DNA of 64,000 nucleotides from Piscibacillus salipiscarius JCM 13188 (GCF_001311865.1 NZ_BBCD01000007.1:1-64000), one strand, 5' to 3'. Counted from the stretch's first letter, positions 10,282-20,221 are shown. Numbers and translations: made by a program. Notes: generated by a model not told the origin, from the letters alone.

Positions 10282-10310
10282 ATTTTACCATATTCGGGCG
10301 ATTGTAACAA
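10282..10310 (-). promoter_or_regulatory. Sigma-A promoter directly in front of OLE RNA
   Basis: TTGTTA (10305-10310), a 17-base spacer and TAAAAT (10282-10287) lie between the ispA stop codon and the OLE closing helix. A start about seven bases downstream would begin the RNA a few bases before the helix. Confidence 0.75.
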
Positions 10311-10320
10311 TTATTTGGGG

Positions 10321-11192
10321 TTAAGAATGACGATTACCAAAGACATCTAATAGTTCTAACAATAAAGGCTGATCAATACCTGACTCACCATACTTCTCCT
10401 TAGCTAATCCCATATATTTCTCTTTTATTTTCATTGCTTCATCTAAACCTAAAATTTGAGGATATGTGCTTTTATTACGTTCTTCATCGCTGCCAACAGG
10501 TTTACCAATAACAGCTATATCACCCTCAACATCTAAAATATCATCTTGTATTTGAAAAACTAACCCTAAATATTTACCAATTCATCTAAAGCTTCTATTT
10601 GGGGAGGTGTTGCCCCGCCTAAATATGCTCCAATTTTAATTGCTGCTCTAATAATGGCCCCTGTTTTGAGCTGATGTATGTCATTTAACTCAGTTTCTTC
10701 TAATTGCCTGTCTTCTGCTTTTAAATCTAAATGTTGGCCAGCAATCATTCCTTCATAACCAGCAGATTGACTTAACTGTTGGATCGTATAATTTTTCTTC
10801 TGCTTCCAATTGCGAGGACGTGGAAACGACATTAATGCGTAAGTTAAAAGTCCATCACCAACTAATATAGCAGTTGCTTCATCAAATCTGCGGTGTAAGG
10901 TTGCTTGCCCTCTGCGAAAATCATCATCATCCATAGCTGGCAAATCATCATGGATTAATGAATATGTATGAATCATTTCTAACGCTATTGCAGGATCAAC
11001 AATCTTATCTGTATTATTTTTGAAAGCTTCATAAGTCACCATCATTAAGATTGGTCTTAGCCTTTTCCCCCCCGCTTCAATGGAATAAAACACAGCCTGT
11101 TTGAAATCATCTGGGATGTTTAATTGATTTAACCTATCGATTAGTATGGAATTAAGATTAAGTTGCTGGTCTTTAATATATTGTTCAATCAC
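10321..11192 (-). CDS. ispA: Farnesyl/geranyl diphosphate synthase IspA (YqiD)
   Basis: Condenses isopentenyl and dimethylallyl diphosphates to a C15 prenyl chain. The first aspartate-rich motif is DDLPAMDDDDFRRG, preceded by AGGKRLRP; the second is QIQDDILD, readable after a frame break near 10580 is corrected (EALDEFGKYLGLVFQ). The protein ends GIDQPLLLELLDVFGNRHS. A GTG start at 11192 (IEQYIKDQQ) overlaps the end of xseB. About 290 residues. OLE RNA starts within 50 bases of the stop. Confidence 0.93.
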
Positions 11193-11436
11193 GATTAGAT
11201 TCTTCCTCCATTTGATATGGTACAGCTTCACCTGACTCTTTCATAACTTCAGTGATTTCTTCTTCAACTGATTGTAATTTTTGATTACAATAATTCGACA
11301 ACTTCATACCTTCTTTATAGTATTCTATAGCTTGTTCAAGCGGAACATCACCTTCTTCTAACTTCTCAACAATACCTTCAAGCTTTTGCATCGCTTGCTC
11401 AAACGTCAATTCTTGTTTTTGGTTATCATCAGTCAT
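11185..11436 (-). CDS. xseB: Exodeoxyribonuclease VII small subunit
   Basis: Small subunit of the nuclease that degrades single-stranded DNA with XseA. Intact, 83 residues, with the typical LTFEQAMQKLEGIVEKLEEGDVPLEQAIEYYKEG core and an acidic C-terminus. ATG at 11436 follows AGGAGGAGAA. The start overlaps the end of xseA and the stop overlaps ispA, so the three are translationally coupled. Confidence 0.95.
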   Translation of the reverse strand: MTDDNQKQELTFEQAMQKLEGIVEKLEEGDVPLEQAIEYYKEGMKLSNYCNQKLQSVEEEITEVMKESGEAVPYQMEEESNRD

Positions 11437-12782
11437 AGCTATTCTCCTCCTTTGTTTCAATTCCAGAAACTTGACAGTCAATCAATCCATCCTTTATTGA
11501 GATTTTAACGCGTCACCTTCGGCTACCTGCCTTGTTGACTTAATAATCTCATCGCCTTTAAACGTGATGGAATATCCCCTCTTCATCGTTTCTAATGGAT
11601 TTAATATGGATAATTTGTTTAATTGATTTTGGAATTGACTGTTTTGATTGGTTATTTCTTTTTTATTGCTTGATTTAAACGATTTTTCTTATAGGATAAT
11701 TCTTGGCTCTGCTGAAGTACCATTGACATTGGTTTAAACGTAAAAAGCCGCTTTTGTGACTGATTTAGTTCTGTTTGTTTTTGTCTAAAATAAGTTTTGA
11801 TTGTTCGATTAAGTCTTTGTACATGCCGATCTAAATCCTGTTCCTTTTGCCTTGTTAAATGAATTGGATATTTAAATGCATATGCCTGATTTAGGGACCT
11901 TAACCTGTCTTTATATGAATTTAAACGATACTGTAAGGTTTGTTGCAGCCTGTTAGTGTCTGTTAACAACTGCTTTTTAAGATCTAAAATTGAAGGTACA
12001 GCTAATTCAGCAGCTGCAGTTGGAGTTGGCGCTCTTAAATCTGCAACAAAGTCACTAACTGTGAAGTCTGTTTCGTGTCCCACGGCTGAAATAACTGGAA
12101 TTTAGATGAAGCAATTGCTCTTGCTACAACCTCTTCGTTAAATGCCCATAACTCCTCAATTGAGCCTCCACCTCGACCGACAATAATCGTATCAAATTGA
12201 TTTATTTTATTAGCAAACTGAATCGCACGAACAATGGAAGGTGCAGCTTGTTCACCTTGAACAGATACAGGGAAAATGGTCCGTCTAGCATTTGGATATC
12301 GCCTTTTTAAAGTGGTTATAATATCACGAACGGCAGCCCCTGTAGGAGATGTGATGATTGCTATCCGATTTGGGAATTTAGGTATTGGTCTCTTTCGTTC
12401 TTGATTGAATAGTCCTTCGAATTCCAATTTCTTTTTCAATTCTTCGTAAGCTAAAATAATGCGCCAATTCCATCTGGCTGCATACTCTGAACATATATTT
12501 GATACTGCCCTTGAGGTTCATAAACAGATAAATCGCCTCTGACTAACACTTTCATTCCATTTTCAGGTTTAAATTTTAAATAACGGTTTTGTGAGGCAAA
12601 CATCACTGCTGAGATTCTTGCATTTTGATCTTTTAGTGTAAAATACATATGTCCTCTTGAGTGATGGTTAAAGTTTGAGATCTCCGCTTGAAGCCAAACA
12701 TTTTTTCAGATGTGAATCCGTATCAAATTTACGTTTTAATATATTTGGTCAAAGCTGTAACAGTCAAATATTGTTTCTCCAC
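11429..12782 (-). CDS. xseA: Exodeoxyribonuclease VII large subunit
   Basis: Catalytic subunit of exonuclease VII. In order: an N-terminal OB fold ([35 protein letters not shown]), the catalytic core ([72 protein letters not shown]), a coiled-coil, and a C-terminal RGYSI motif. The GTG at 12782 has AAGGGAG upstream. At least six one-base indels split it (near 12733, 12700, 12463, 12103, 11655 and 11510), all at or next to mononucleotide runs. About 450 residues when corrected; the stop overlaps the xseB start. Confidence 0.93.
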
Positions 12783-12797
12783 TCGTAAAACTCCCTT

Positions 12798-13646
12798 TTA
12801 TATGAAGCTTTTTGCAACTTTAACAGTATTATGTAAAAGCATTGTAATTGTCATTGGGCCGACACCTTTTGGAACGGGGGTAATTTTCTGTACTTTATCT
12901 TTAACCGCTTCAAAATCAACATCACCAACTACCCTACCATCATCTAAAAATGTATTTCCAACATCAATGACGACTGCTCCTTCTTTAACGTCTTGTGCCT
13001 TAATGGTAGCTGCTTTACCTGTTGCAACTATTAGAAGGTCAGCTTGCCTTGTAATTTTAGATAATTGTTCAGTCTTAGAATGACAGTACGTTACCGTTGC
13101 ATCTTGATTTAAGAGTAACTGCCCTACTGGTTTTCCGACAATGTTACTTCTTCCTACAACAACTGCATGTTTCCCTGATAAATCAACTTGATAGTATTCT
13201 AACAGTTTCATAATCCCTAGTGGTGTACAGGGTACTAATGAATCATGACCAATTTGCATTCTTCCAATATTAATTGGGTGAAATCCATCTACATCTTTAA
13301 CAGGGTCAATATATTCAAGCACTCGTTTTTCATTAATATGATTAGGAAGAGGTAGTTGAACTAAAATACCATGTACTGTATTGTCTTCATTCAATTTATT
13401 GATCTGTTCAAGTAGTTCATCTTCAGAAATATTTTCATTCAATTCGATGACTTGTGATGCTATTCCTACCTTATGACACGCTTTTTGCTTCATTCTAACG
13501 TATGTTTTTGATGCGGGGTTTTCACCGATAATTAACACAGTTAATTTAGGGTGAATGTCGCTATCTATTAATACATTAACATCCTCTTTTATATTTTCTC
13601 GCATTTCATTTGCGAGGACATTTCCGTACATAATTGTTGCAGGCAT
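12798..13646 (-). CDS. folD: Methylenetetrahydrofolate dehydrogenase/cyclohydrolase
   Basis: Bifunctional enzyme interconverting methylene- and formyl-tetrahydrofolate, supplying one-carbon units for purines. Intact, 282 residues. Motifs: TYVRMKQKACHKVGI with the catalytic lysine, VQLPLPNHINE, GRSNIVGKPVGQLL and the C-terminal PVPKGVGPMT. The ATG at 13646 is favoured because AGGTGA lies five bases upstream; a GTG three codons earlier is possible. Sits between nusB and xseA. Confidence 0.96.
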   Translation of the reverse strand: MPATIMYGNVLANEMRENIKEDVNVLIDSDIHPKLTVLIIGENPASKTYVRMKQKACHKVGIASQVIELNENISEDELLEQINKLNEDNTVHGILVQLPLPNHINEKRVLEYIDPVKDVDGFHPINIGRMQIGHDSLVPCTPLGIMKLLEYYQVDLSGKHAVVVGRSNIVGKPVGQLLLNQDATVTYCHSKTEQLSKITRQADLLIVATGKAATIKAQDVKEGAVVIDVGNTFLDDGRVVGDVDFEAVKDKVQKITPVPKGVGPMTITMLLHNTVKVAKSFI

Positions 13647-13665
13647 CTTTTTCACCTACTCTCTC

Positions 13666-14041
13666 TTACATAAATTTAGACAGAACGCCGTTTATAAACT
13701 TACCTGACTGATCTTCATTAAATCGTTTCGCTAACTCCACAGCTTCGTTGATTGTAACTTCTCTAGGTACATCGTCAACATAAAGCATTTCATAAACAGC
13801 GATTCTAAGTACCGTCTTTTCAACCGTTGCAATACGATTAAACGACCATTTTTCGAGTTTATCCGAAATAGCTTGATCTATTTCACTTAAGTGTTCTAAC
13901 ACGCCTGTTATCAGTTTTTTTACTGTAATCATTTAAATCTTCTAATGTTTCACTAATATGATCTATTGAAACATCTTTATTGATATCTATTTGGTATAAT
14001 GCTTGAATAGCTTTTTCTCGAGCAAAAGTTCTTTCTTTCAT
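13666..14041 (-). CDS. nusB: Transcription antitermination factor NusB
   Basis: Binds boxA RNA with S10 to support rRNA transcription. The N-terminus ERTFAREKAIQALYQIDI and the C-terminus RIAVYEMLYVDDVPREVTINEAVELAKRFNEDQSGKFINGVL are diagnostic. The ATG at 14041 follows AGGAGAAG. About 125-130 residues. An A7 run near 13916-13922, one base too long, breaks the frame (YSKK-LITGV). The 14066-14230 interval upstream is AT-rich with no gene and no clear promoter. Confidence 0.93.
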
Positions 14042-14230
14042 AATTACTTCTCCTTTAGGTGTCAAATATCCTTTTATATCCTACCACGTTCAATATTAGT
14101 TTACCATGATTTTTATGTGTTAGTAACAATTCCAAAAGACGTTAAAGAACTTAGTTTACATAAAAGTTATTAGGTACTAAGGAAAATGAACGAAGTAGCG
14201 ATTATACGCCTATAAACATCTCAATAATTG

Positions 14231-14261
14231 AAAAAACTTGCTAGGGATTCCCCAGCAAGTT
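14231..14261 (-). terminator. Terminator after yqhY
   Basis: An AACTTGCT/AGCAAGTT stem with inner GGG/CCC pairs and a U6 tail on the minus strand separates the acc operon from nusB. Confidence 0.85.
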
Positions 14262-14274
14262 AGATGATCATACA

Positions 14275-14676
14275 TTATGACTTTGTTTCTTGATTTAATT
14301 CATCTTGTTTATCCTCAATTTGAACACCAACAACATGAACGTTTATTTCCAGAATTTCTAGTGCTGTCATATTTTTTAATGTTGAACGAATACTGTCCTG
14401 AATCTTTTGTGCTACAGTTGGTATTGAGATGCCATAATCCAATACAGTAAAAACATCAATGACAATACCTTGTTCAGATAAATCCACTCTTACACCTTTA
14501 CCGTGCTTTTTCTTACCGAAGCGTTCAGTTACGTTGGATGCTAAATTGCCACGCATATTTGCAACGCCAGACACTTCATTAGCAGCAATACCAGCTATCA
14601 CTTCAATAACTTCAGGTGCAATTTCAACTTTTCCTAGCTGATCGTCACTTACGTTAAGTAGTTGCTTATCTTCCAT
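14275..14676 (-). CDS. yqhY: YqhY, Asp23/Gls24-family protein
   Basis: Small DUF322 protein, 133 residues, intact. Family features are IAPEVIEVIAGIAANEVSGVANM and VFTVLDYGISIPTVAQKIQ. In B. subtilis the homologue is encoded with accBC and affects acetyl-CoA carboxylase activity, and the same arrangement is kept here with only a few bases between accC and this start. No catalytic motif is visible. Confidence 0.92.
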   Translation of the reverse strand: MEDKQLLNVSDDQLGKVEIAPEVIEVIAGIAANEVSGVANMRGNLASNVTERFGKKKHGKGVRVDLSEQGIVIDVFTVLDYGISIPTVAQKIQDSIRSTLKNMTALEILEINVHVVGVQIEDKQDELNQETKS

Positions 14677-16049
14677 TTAGTTCACCTCTTCAGACGATTC
14701 TTCAGATAATACATCATACTCTTCTAGGAATTTAGTGTTAAATTCCCCACCAACAAATACAGGGTGATTCATCATACGTTTGTGGAATGGAATGGTGGAA
14801 TGAATTCCTTCAATGATAAATTCATCAAGAGCACGATTCATTCTTTTTACTGCTTCTTCTCTAGTATTACCATAAGTGATTAATTTTGCAATCATCGAAT
14901 CGTAGAAAGGCGGAATATTCCACCCAGAATAAGCAGCAGAATCTACTCGAACGCCTAAGCCGCCTGGTGAAAGATACATTTCAACTTTTCCTGCTGAAGG
15001 CATAAAATTACGGAAAGGGTCTTCCGCATTAATACGGCATTCTATTGCCCAGCCCTCAAACTTAATATCTTCTTGCTTGAAGGAAAGTTTTTCTCCATTG
15101 GCAACTTTAATTTGCTCTTTAATCAAGTCTTTGCCTGTGACCATTTCAGTAACAGGGTGTTCCACTTGAATTCTAGTGTTCATTTCCATGAAATAAAAGT
15201 ACCTCGTTTACGATCATAGATAAACTCAATCGTACCAGCACCTACATAATTAACTGCTTCTGCTGCTTTAACAGCAGCATTTCCCATTTCTTGACGTGTC
15301 TTTTCATCAATGGCCGGAGAAGGTGTCTCTTCGATTAATTTTTGTAAACGACGCTGAATTGTACAATCACGTTCACCTAAATGTACTGTGTTTCCGTGTT
15401 TGTCAGCCAGCACTTGAATTTCAACGTGGCGAAAATCTTCAATAAATTTCTCAAGATATACGCCAGGATTACCAAAAGCTGTTTCTGCTTCGTTTTGTGT
15501 TAAACGAATCCCTTTAACTAGCTCTTCTTCATCTCTAGCGACGCGAATACCTTTACCACCACCGCCAGCAGTTGCTTTTATAATCACAGGATAACCAATT
15601 TCCTCAGCAATTTTCTTGCCCTCTTCGGCATTCTGAATGATTCCCTCTGAACCAGGGACTATTGGTACATTTGCGTTACGCATAGTCTCACGGGCAACGT
15701 CTTTTGTCCCCATTCTCGAGATGGCATCAGCACTTGGACCAATAAAGGTAACATTACACTCTTCACACATCTCAGCAAAATCAGCGTTTTCAGATAAAAA
15801 CCCATAACCAGGGTGAATGGCATCTGAATTGGTCAGTTTTGCCAAACTCATGATATTCGTTTTATTAAGATAGCTGTCTTTACTTAGCGTAGGACCTACA
15901 CAATAAGCTTCATCCGCTAATTGCACATGAAGTGCATCTTGGTCTGCCTCTGAATAAATTGCGACAGTCTCGATTCCTAACTCTTTACAAGCACGAATAA
16001 CGCGAACTGCTATTTCTCCTCTGTTTGCAACTAATACTTTTTGAATCAC
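14677..16049 (-). CDS. accC: Biotin carboxylase subunit of acetyl-CoA carboxylase
   Basis: ATP-dependent carboxylation of the biotin carrier AccB, first step of fatty-acid synthesis. Motifs: [37 protein letters not shown], the ATP-grasp glycine loop [12 protein letters not shown], and [15 protein letters not shown]. The GTG at 16049 lies seven bases after GGGAGGG; an in-frame TTG at 16055 is an alternative. About 455 residues. A T-run near 15190-15194 is one base short and breaks the frame inside the conserved [12 protein letters not shown] motif. Confidence 0.95.
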
Positions 16050-16063
16050 GGACAATCCCTCCC

Positions 16064-16572
16064 TTATTTTTTCTTCACTCTAAATAGTGGTTGTCCGTAT
16101 TCAACTAGTTCTCCGTTATCTACTAGTCTTTCAACGATTTCACCTTTGACTTCCGCTTCAATCTCGTTAAATAATTTCATTGCTTCAACAATACAGACAA
16201 CAGAATTTGACTCCACTATGTCTCCTTCTTTCACATATGGGTCATCATCAGGAGACGGTGATTCATAAAATGTACCGACCATTGGTGATACAATTTCATG
16301 GTCAAAATCCGTTTGAGAAGCTGGTTTTTCTTCAGTTTTCTCTGATTTAACTTCTTCTTTAGGCTCTTCTGTAACTTCAGCCTTTGGTTCAGCACTAACT
16401 GCTTTTGGCTGTTCTACTACTTTTGTTCAGTATGTGGTTGATTAACAGTTACAACTTCACCATTGCTCTTTTTTAATGTAATCGTGGTACCATTTGATTC
16501 ATAAGTAAAATCTGAAATAGAAGATTCATCGATCAATTTGATTAATTCTCGAACTTCTTGTACTTTTAGCAT
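16064..16572 (-). CDS. accB: Biotin carboxyl carrier protein
   Basis: Carrier subunit of acetyl-CoA carboxylase. The N-terminus [21 protein letters not shown] is typical, the middle is a Lys/Glu/Pro-rich linker, and the C-terminal biotinyl domain carries the biotinylation site [15 protein letters not shown]. About 168 residues. An A4 run near 16423 is one base short and shifts the linker frame. ATG at 16572 follows AAGGAG. A sigma-A promoter and a FapR-like operator lie upstream. Confidence 0.94.
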
Positions 16573-16594
16573 AATATTGGCACTCCTTTTACTT

Positions 16595-16611
16595 TTATTA
16601 ACAGGTACTAA
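16595..16611 (-). promoter_or_regulatory. FapR operator upstream of accB
   Basis: On the minus strand the site reads TTAGTACCTGTTAATAA, matching the FapR consensus TTAGTACCTGNTACTAA at all but one position. It lies just after the predicted transcription start of accB, so FapR could block transcription until malonyl-CoA accumulates. Confidence 0.75.
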
Positions 16612-16626
16612 TAATTCCTACTAATT

Positions 16627-16656
16627 ATTGTACGATAAATTGCTTAAAAACTTCAA
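16627..16656 (-). promoter_or_regulatory. Sigma-A promoter of accB-accC-yqhY
   Basis: TTGAAG (16651-16656), an 18-base spacer and TACAAT (16627-16632), followed within about 15 bases by the FapR-like operator. Confidence 0.65.
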
Positions 16657-16711
16657 CTTATCTTTTGAATTTTTAAATTCATTAATCGATTAATCTATTA
16701 TAAACAATAAA

Positions 16712-16734
16712 TCCCATACCGTTTCGATATGGGA
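16712..16734 (-). terminator. Hairpin after spoIIIAH, probable terminator
   Basis: A 7-bp TCCCATA/TATGGGA stem 22 bases past the spoIIIAH stop, followed by an AUUUAUUGUUUAU stretch; the U-run is interrupted. Confidence 0.6.
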
Positions 16735-16755
16735 CTTCTAAAATATCATTATATT

Positions 16756-17397
16756 TTATACATCATCTTCTTGTAAGCTCACTATAACGTTCATAACTCC
16801 AAATTCATCTCTAGCCATTTGCATTAATTGATTCGCATCTGTCTTAGATAATTCCTCTGAAATAACTGTAATTTTAACTGAGTCTTCTTCTTTTTGTACT
16901 AATACATCTCGGTAGTCTTTTTCATAACGAATCGTATTTTCCAAAATTGTCTCTTTCTGAGCAACAGTACGAATATCTTGAATCTCTTCCATCGCCTCAT
17001 TAACTTCTTCTGGTGATGAATTAGATGATGCTAAAACTGATTCCCACTGTTCAATTAATTGTTCTCTAGTATCTTGTTTTTCTAAGCGTGTTGTAGCAAA
17101 TAGATCATCTACACTCATACCTGATACATCAAGGTTGCTATCTCCATTTTCACCTTCGCCTTCACCATTACCTTCTTCTTTATTACCTTCATTTTCATTG
17201 CCTTCATTTTCATTGCCTTCATTTTCATTGCCTTCTTCTTTATTGTTGTCTTCTCCATTTTGATTTTCTTCCGTTTGTTCATCATCATCCGTACCAACCA
17301 CTTCAACATCATTAGGTGACGTCATATAAAAGACACTTAATACAATTAATAGACTCAACATTGTAATTAACCATACAGTTTGTTTTTTCAATACCAT
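16756..17397 (-). CDS. spoIIIAH: SpoIIIAH with an expanded acidic linker
   Basis: Mother-cell ring protein that meets forespore SpoIIQ to form the feeding-tube channel. Intact, 213 residues: N-terminal transmembrane helix (TVWLITMLSLLIVLSVFYM), then about 50 residues of Glu/Asn/Gly repeats, then the YscJ/FliF-like ring domain (TRLEKQDTREQLIEQWE, ENTIRYEKDYRDVLVQKEEDSVKITVISEELSKTDANQLM). ATG at 17397 follows AAGGAGG. The repeat linker is much longer and more acidic than I recall for B. subtilis. Last gene of the spoIIIA operon. Confidence 0.93.
   Translation of the reverse strand: MVLKKQTVWLITMLSLLIVLSVFYMTSPNDVEVVGTDDDEQTEENQNGEDNNKEEGNENEGNENEGNENEGNKEEGNGEGEGENGDSNLDVSGMSVDDLFATTRLEKQDTREQLIEQWESVLASSNSSPEEVNEAMEEIQDIRTVAQKETILENTIRYEKDYRDVLVQKEEDSVKITVISEELSKTDANQLMQMARDEFGVMNVIVSLQEDDV
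17188..17232 (-). repeat. Three 15-bp tandem repeats in spoIIIAH
   Basis: Three identical copies of TTCATTTTCATTGCC (plus strand) encode GNENE units in the acidic linker; degenerate copies flank them on both sides. Confidence 0.95.
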
Positions 17398-17400
17398 AAA

Positions 17401-18032
17401 TTATTCCTCCTTATCTTTTGGCAAAACTGAAATTCGGTGCGTTGAAACATCTAATAATCTTGATACTGCTTCAACAACCACTTGTTTCTTCTGTGGATTA
17501 TCAACCCCCTCCGCAATAATTAGGACACCTCTAACGGACGGATATTTCTGTTGAATTAGTAGTGGTTCTTCAGAATTATTTTTTCTAAGAATGACAGTTT
17601 GATTTTCTACTGTTTCATCTTCAACTTCTCTTGTACCACCATTTTGATCTGTCTCACTCGTCCGCTGGCTACCTTTTATAGTGTTTTTTCATAAACTTTG
17701 AGTGATGAAGCTTCTAATTGGAGCATAACTTGTACATTTGAAACGCCTTGTAAAGCTTCTAAAGCTGTTGCTAACTCACCTTGCATCTGATTCCTTAATT
17801 CACTTGCAACATCATCACCTGAACTCGTTTGACTTTCCTCATTTTTATCAAGAAAGACCTCCTCCTCATTTGTGATGGGAGCTGGTTCTTGCTGATCAGA
17901 ATTATTCGAGAAAACACTTGAAACAATTAGAAATAGTAAACCCAACAGACCAATAAGAATAATGTATGATCTTTTGGTGGGTCGGTTACTTTCGTCTTTC
18001 ATTTTTAGAAACCTTTTTAGAGTTTGGAACAT
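17401..18032 (-). CDS. spoIIIAG: SpoIIIAG, channel ring protein
   Basis: Forms a large ring in the SpoIIIA-SpoIIQ channel. An N-terminal basic segment is followed by a transmembrane helix (SYIILIGLLGLLFLIVSSVF), then a ring-building motif domain (LATALEALQGVSNVQVMLQLE). A frame break in a T6 run near 17684-17689 separates EKTL from the continuation GSQRTSETDQNGGTREVEDETVENQ; the chain ends HRISVLPKDKEE. ATG at 18032 follows GGGGAG and lies right after the spoIIIAF stop. Confidence 0.9.
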
Positions 18033-18034
18033 AC

Positions 18035-18640
18035 TTACTCCCCTTCCCAAATAAGTTGAATTTGGCTAATTGAAAGATTTAACTTTGATGCCACCATCTT
18101 TTTCACTTTTTGTTCTAACGCTCCGTCCTGTTGTTGTTCTTCTTTAGTTGGAATCCGGACAATCTCTATATCTTGAATCTGGTTGTCCATCTTTTTGTGA
18201 CATAAATTTGATAGTTTTGATCTGATCGACGTTAACATCTTCAAGTTTATTTGAATCATCCAAACTAATCTCAACTGTTTGTAAGTCAAGGTTGAATTGC
18301 TCTTGTAAGTCTTTCTCAACCAACTCTCTTATTTCCAGTTGTAACTGTTCTAATATATATGCATGTTGTGATGCTTGTATTTCACTTTTTTTAGAATTTA
18401 TTTCATTTTCTAAATCCTCATCCATCATTTCACTTACCTTCGACTCCCAAGAATCTACGTATTGGTTAGGGTTTATATTAAACAATTGTGTTAATGGATG
18501 TAGGAATAACAAGAATATAACTAATCCAAAAACTAGTCTGATAGCTTGGTCATGTTTAGTTGATGGTATGAGAAGAGAAATAATAGTTGCTAGAAAAATA
18601 AAAATACAATTTGCGAAACCCAATTTGATATAAACGACAA
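18035..18640 (-). CDS. spoIIIAF: SpoIIIAF
   Basis: Membrane component of the SpoIIIA complex. A TTG start (SFISNWVSQIVF) behind AGAGGTGATC leads into two transmembrane helices (FLATIISLLIPS, LVFGLVIFLLFLHPLTQLF) and a soluble C-terminal domain that ends ISQIQLIWEGE. Two one-base indels, near 18597 (T-run) and 18195 (A-run), break the frame. The role of AF is less defined than that of AG and AH; assignment relies on topology and operon position. Confidence 0.85.
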
Positions 18641-18651
18641 ATGATCACCTC

Positions 18652-19819
18652 TTATCGAACCATCAAAGTTAAATTACCGACTATTATGAGCATGACTAGT
18701 GCAAAAAAGAACATGATTGATACTGCTAACAAAGCTGCCAATATATAAAAAATATGTTTTCCCATCGTTTCGATTGCATCTGTAATTGGTCCATCTGCAA
18801 CTGGTTGTAATAAAGCTGCTGATAATCTAAAAATTAATCCTAGAACAAAAACTTTTAATACCGGAAATAGCGTAATAATTAATATCAAAACAACCCCAGC
18901 TATTCCGATAGAGTTTTTTAATAGAACGGATGCTGATAAAACTGTGTCTGTTGCATCCGTGAACATTCTCCCAATGACTGGAATAAAGTTGCTCGTTACA
19001 AATTTTGCAGCCCTAATTGCAACCCCGTCTGCTACTGCTGCATTAACCCCTTGAAGAGACATAATTGAGATAAACAGGGTCAAGAACACACCTAATATAA
19101 TGAATGCAACCTGTTTAATAAGGTCTGCTAATTTTGTCACGTTATATTCGTTGTTGATTGTGCTAGCAATGTTTAAAATAGCTGATAGGAAAAATAAAGG
19201 TAAAACAACTTTGCCAATTAAAATTCCACTAACCTGCACAAAAGTTAGAATAACTGGAGAAAAAATGCCACTGAGGCCACATTACCGAACGCTGCCATAA
19301 GACTTAACATTAAAGGCAACAGAGCTAGCATGAAATTACCCATTCCGTCGATAGCACCAGTTGTATATTGAACGGCATTATAAAAGCTAGTAACTGCAAT
19401 CGTTAATAAAACACCAAAATAACTAGATAACTAACTTTTGATACCGTTTTATTTTCAAAAGAGCCGATTAATAACTTTAAAAAGACACTTAATAACGTTA
19501 AAAAAATCAACATCCCTAATAATTTTCCGTTAACAATCCACTCATCAACGAAGAATTTAATAATTCCCGAGAACCAGTACTTAATTGAAAAGACAGATCC
19601 ATCTTGAACCGAGTCAAGCCAATGATCTTGGTCTGAAAAAGGTAGATATTCTCTGTAGTTAGCAAGTATTTGCTGCCATTGAGCTTGCATTTCTTCACTT
19701 TCTGCCCACTCTTCAGGCACTTTAAAAAGTTGCTCTTGTTGTTCAGTTGCTGAAGCGTTTGATGCAAAAATCATAACGATGAATACAGCGCAAATGACGG
19801 TGAACGATATTTTCTTCAT
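18652..19819 (-). CDS. spoIIIAE: SpoIIIAE, polytopic membrane protein
   Basis: Largest membrane protein of the SpoIIIA complex, about 389 residues. A signal peptide (FTVICAVFIVMIFASNASA) precedes a soluble segment, then many transmembrane helices including LLGMLIFLTLLSVFLKLLIG and VFVLGLIFRLSAALLQPVADGPITDAIETMG. Two indels break it, one near 19425 and one in the T6-type run near 19261. The family is thought to act as the membrane transporter part of the channel. Confidence 0.9.
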
Positions 19820-19832
19820 AAGACGATCCCTT

Positions 19833-20221
19833 CTAACCAGGTATAAAATTCATTAACGTCTCGAGAACTGCGATGAATATTGGAAGTGCAAACAATAATA
19901 TGAATATTTTTCCAACAAGTTCAACCTTAATGGCAATAGCTTCTAAATCTGCATCTTTTAATAACTGAGCTGTGAATTCTGTTATATATGCAATCCCAAT
20001 TACTTTAAAAATGGTGTCTAGATGAAGTAAGGATACATTGAACCGAGAAACAATTTGCTGTATGACATCAAACAACTGAGATACCTTGTCCAATATAAAA
20101 ATGAATACAATTACACCAGTAATTACAATTAATAAAAATCCAACGTCTCATGTTTCTCACGCACTAGAATAATTAACATCGCTGCTACTATCACAACGGA
20201 TAACAACTGAAGTATTTGCAT
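19833..20221 (-). CDS. spoIIIAD: SpoIIIAD
   Basis: Small polytopic membrane protein, about 129 residues after correcting a one-base deficit near 20143 (KHETLGFLLIVITG). It begins MQILQLLSVVIVAAMLIILVR and ends LFALPIFIAVLETLMNFIPG. Its ATG shares bases with the spoIIIAC stop (TAATG), implying translational coupling. Confidence 0.88.

Noticed and set aside
10122..10350. Two short plus-strand frames across the OLE region
   Set aside because: They lie antisense to a structured RNA, have no ribosome binding site, and end inside the ispA 3' end; composition is not protein-like.
17188..17232. CRISPR-like repeat
   Set aside because: Repeats are directly adjacent without spacers and are in frame within spoIIIAH.
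17115..17312. Lysine/methionine-rich frame inside spoIIIAH
   Set aside because: A frame-shifted shadow of the acidic repeat linker.
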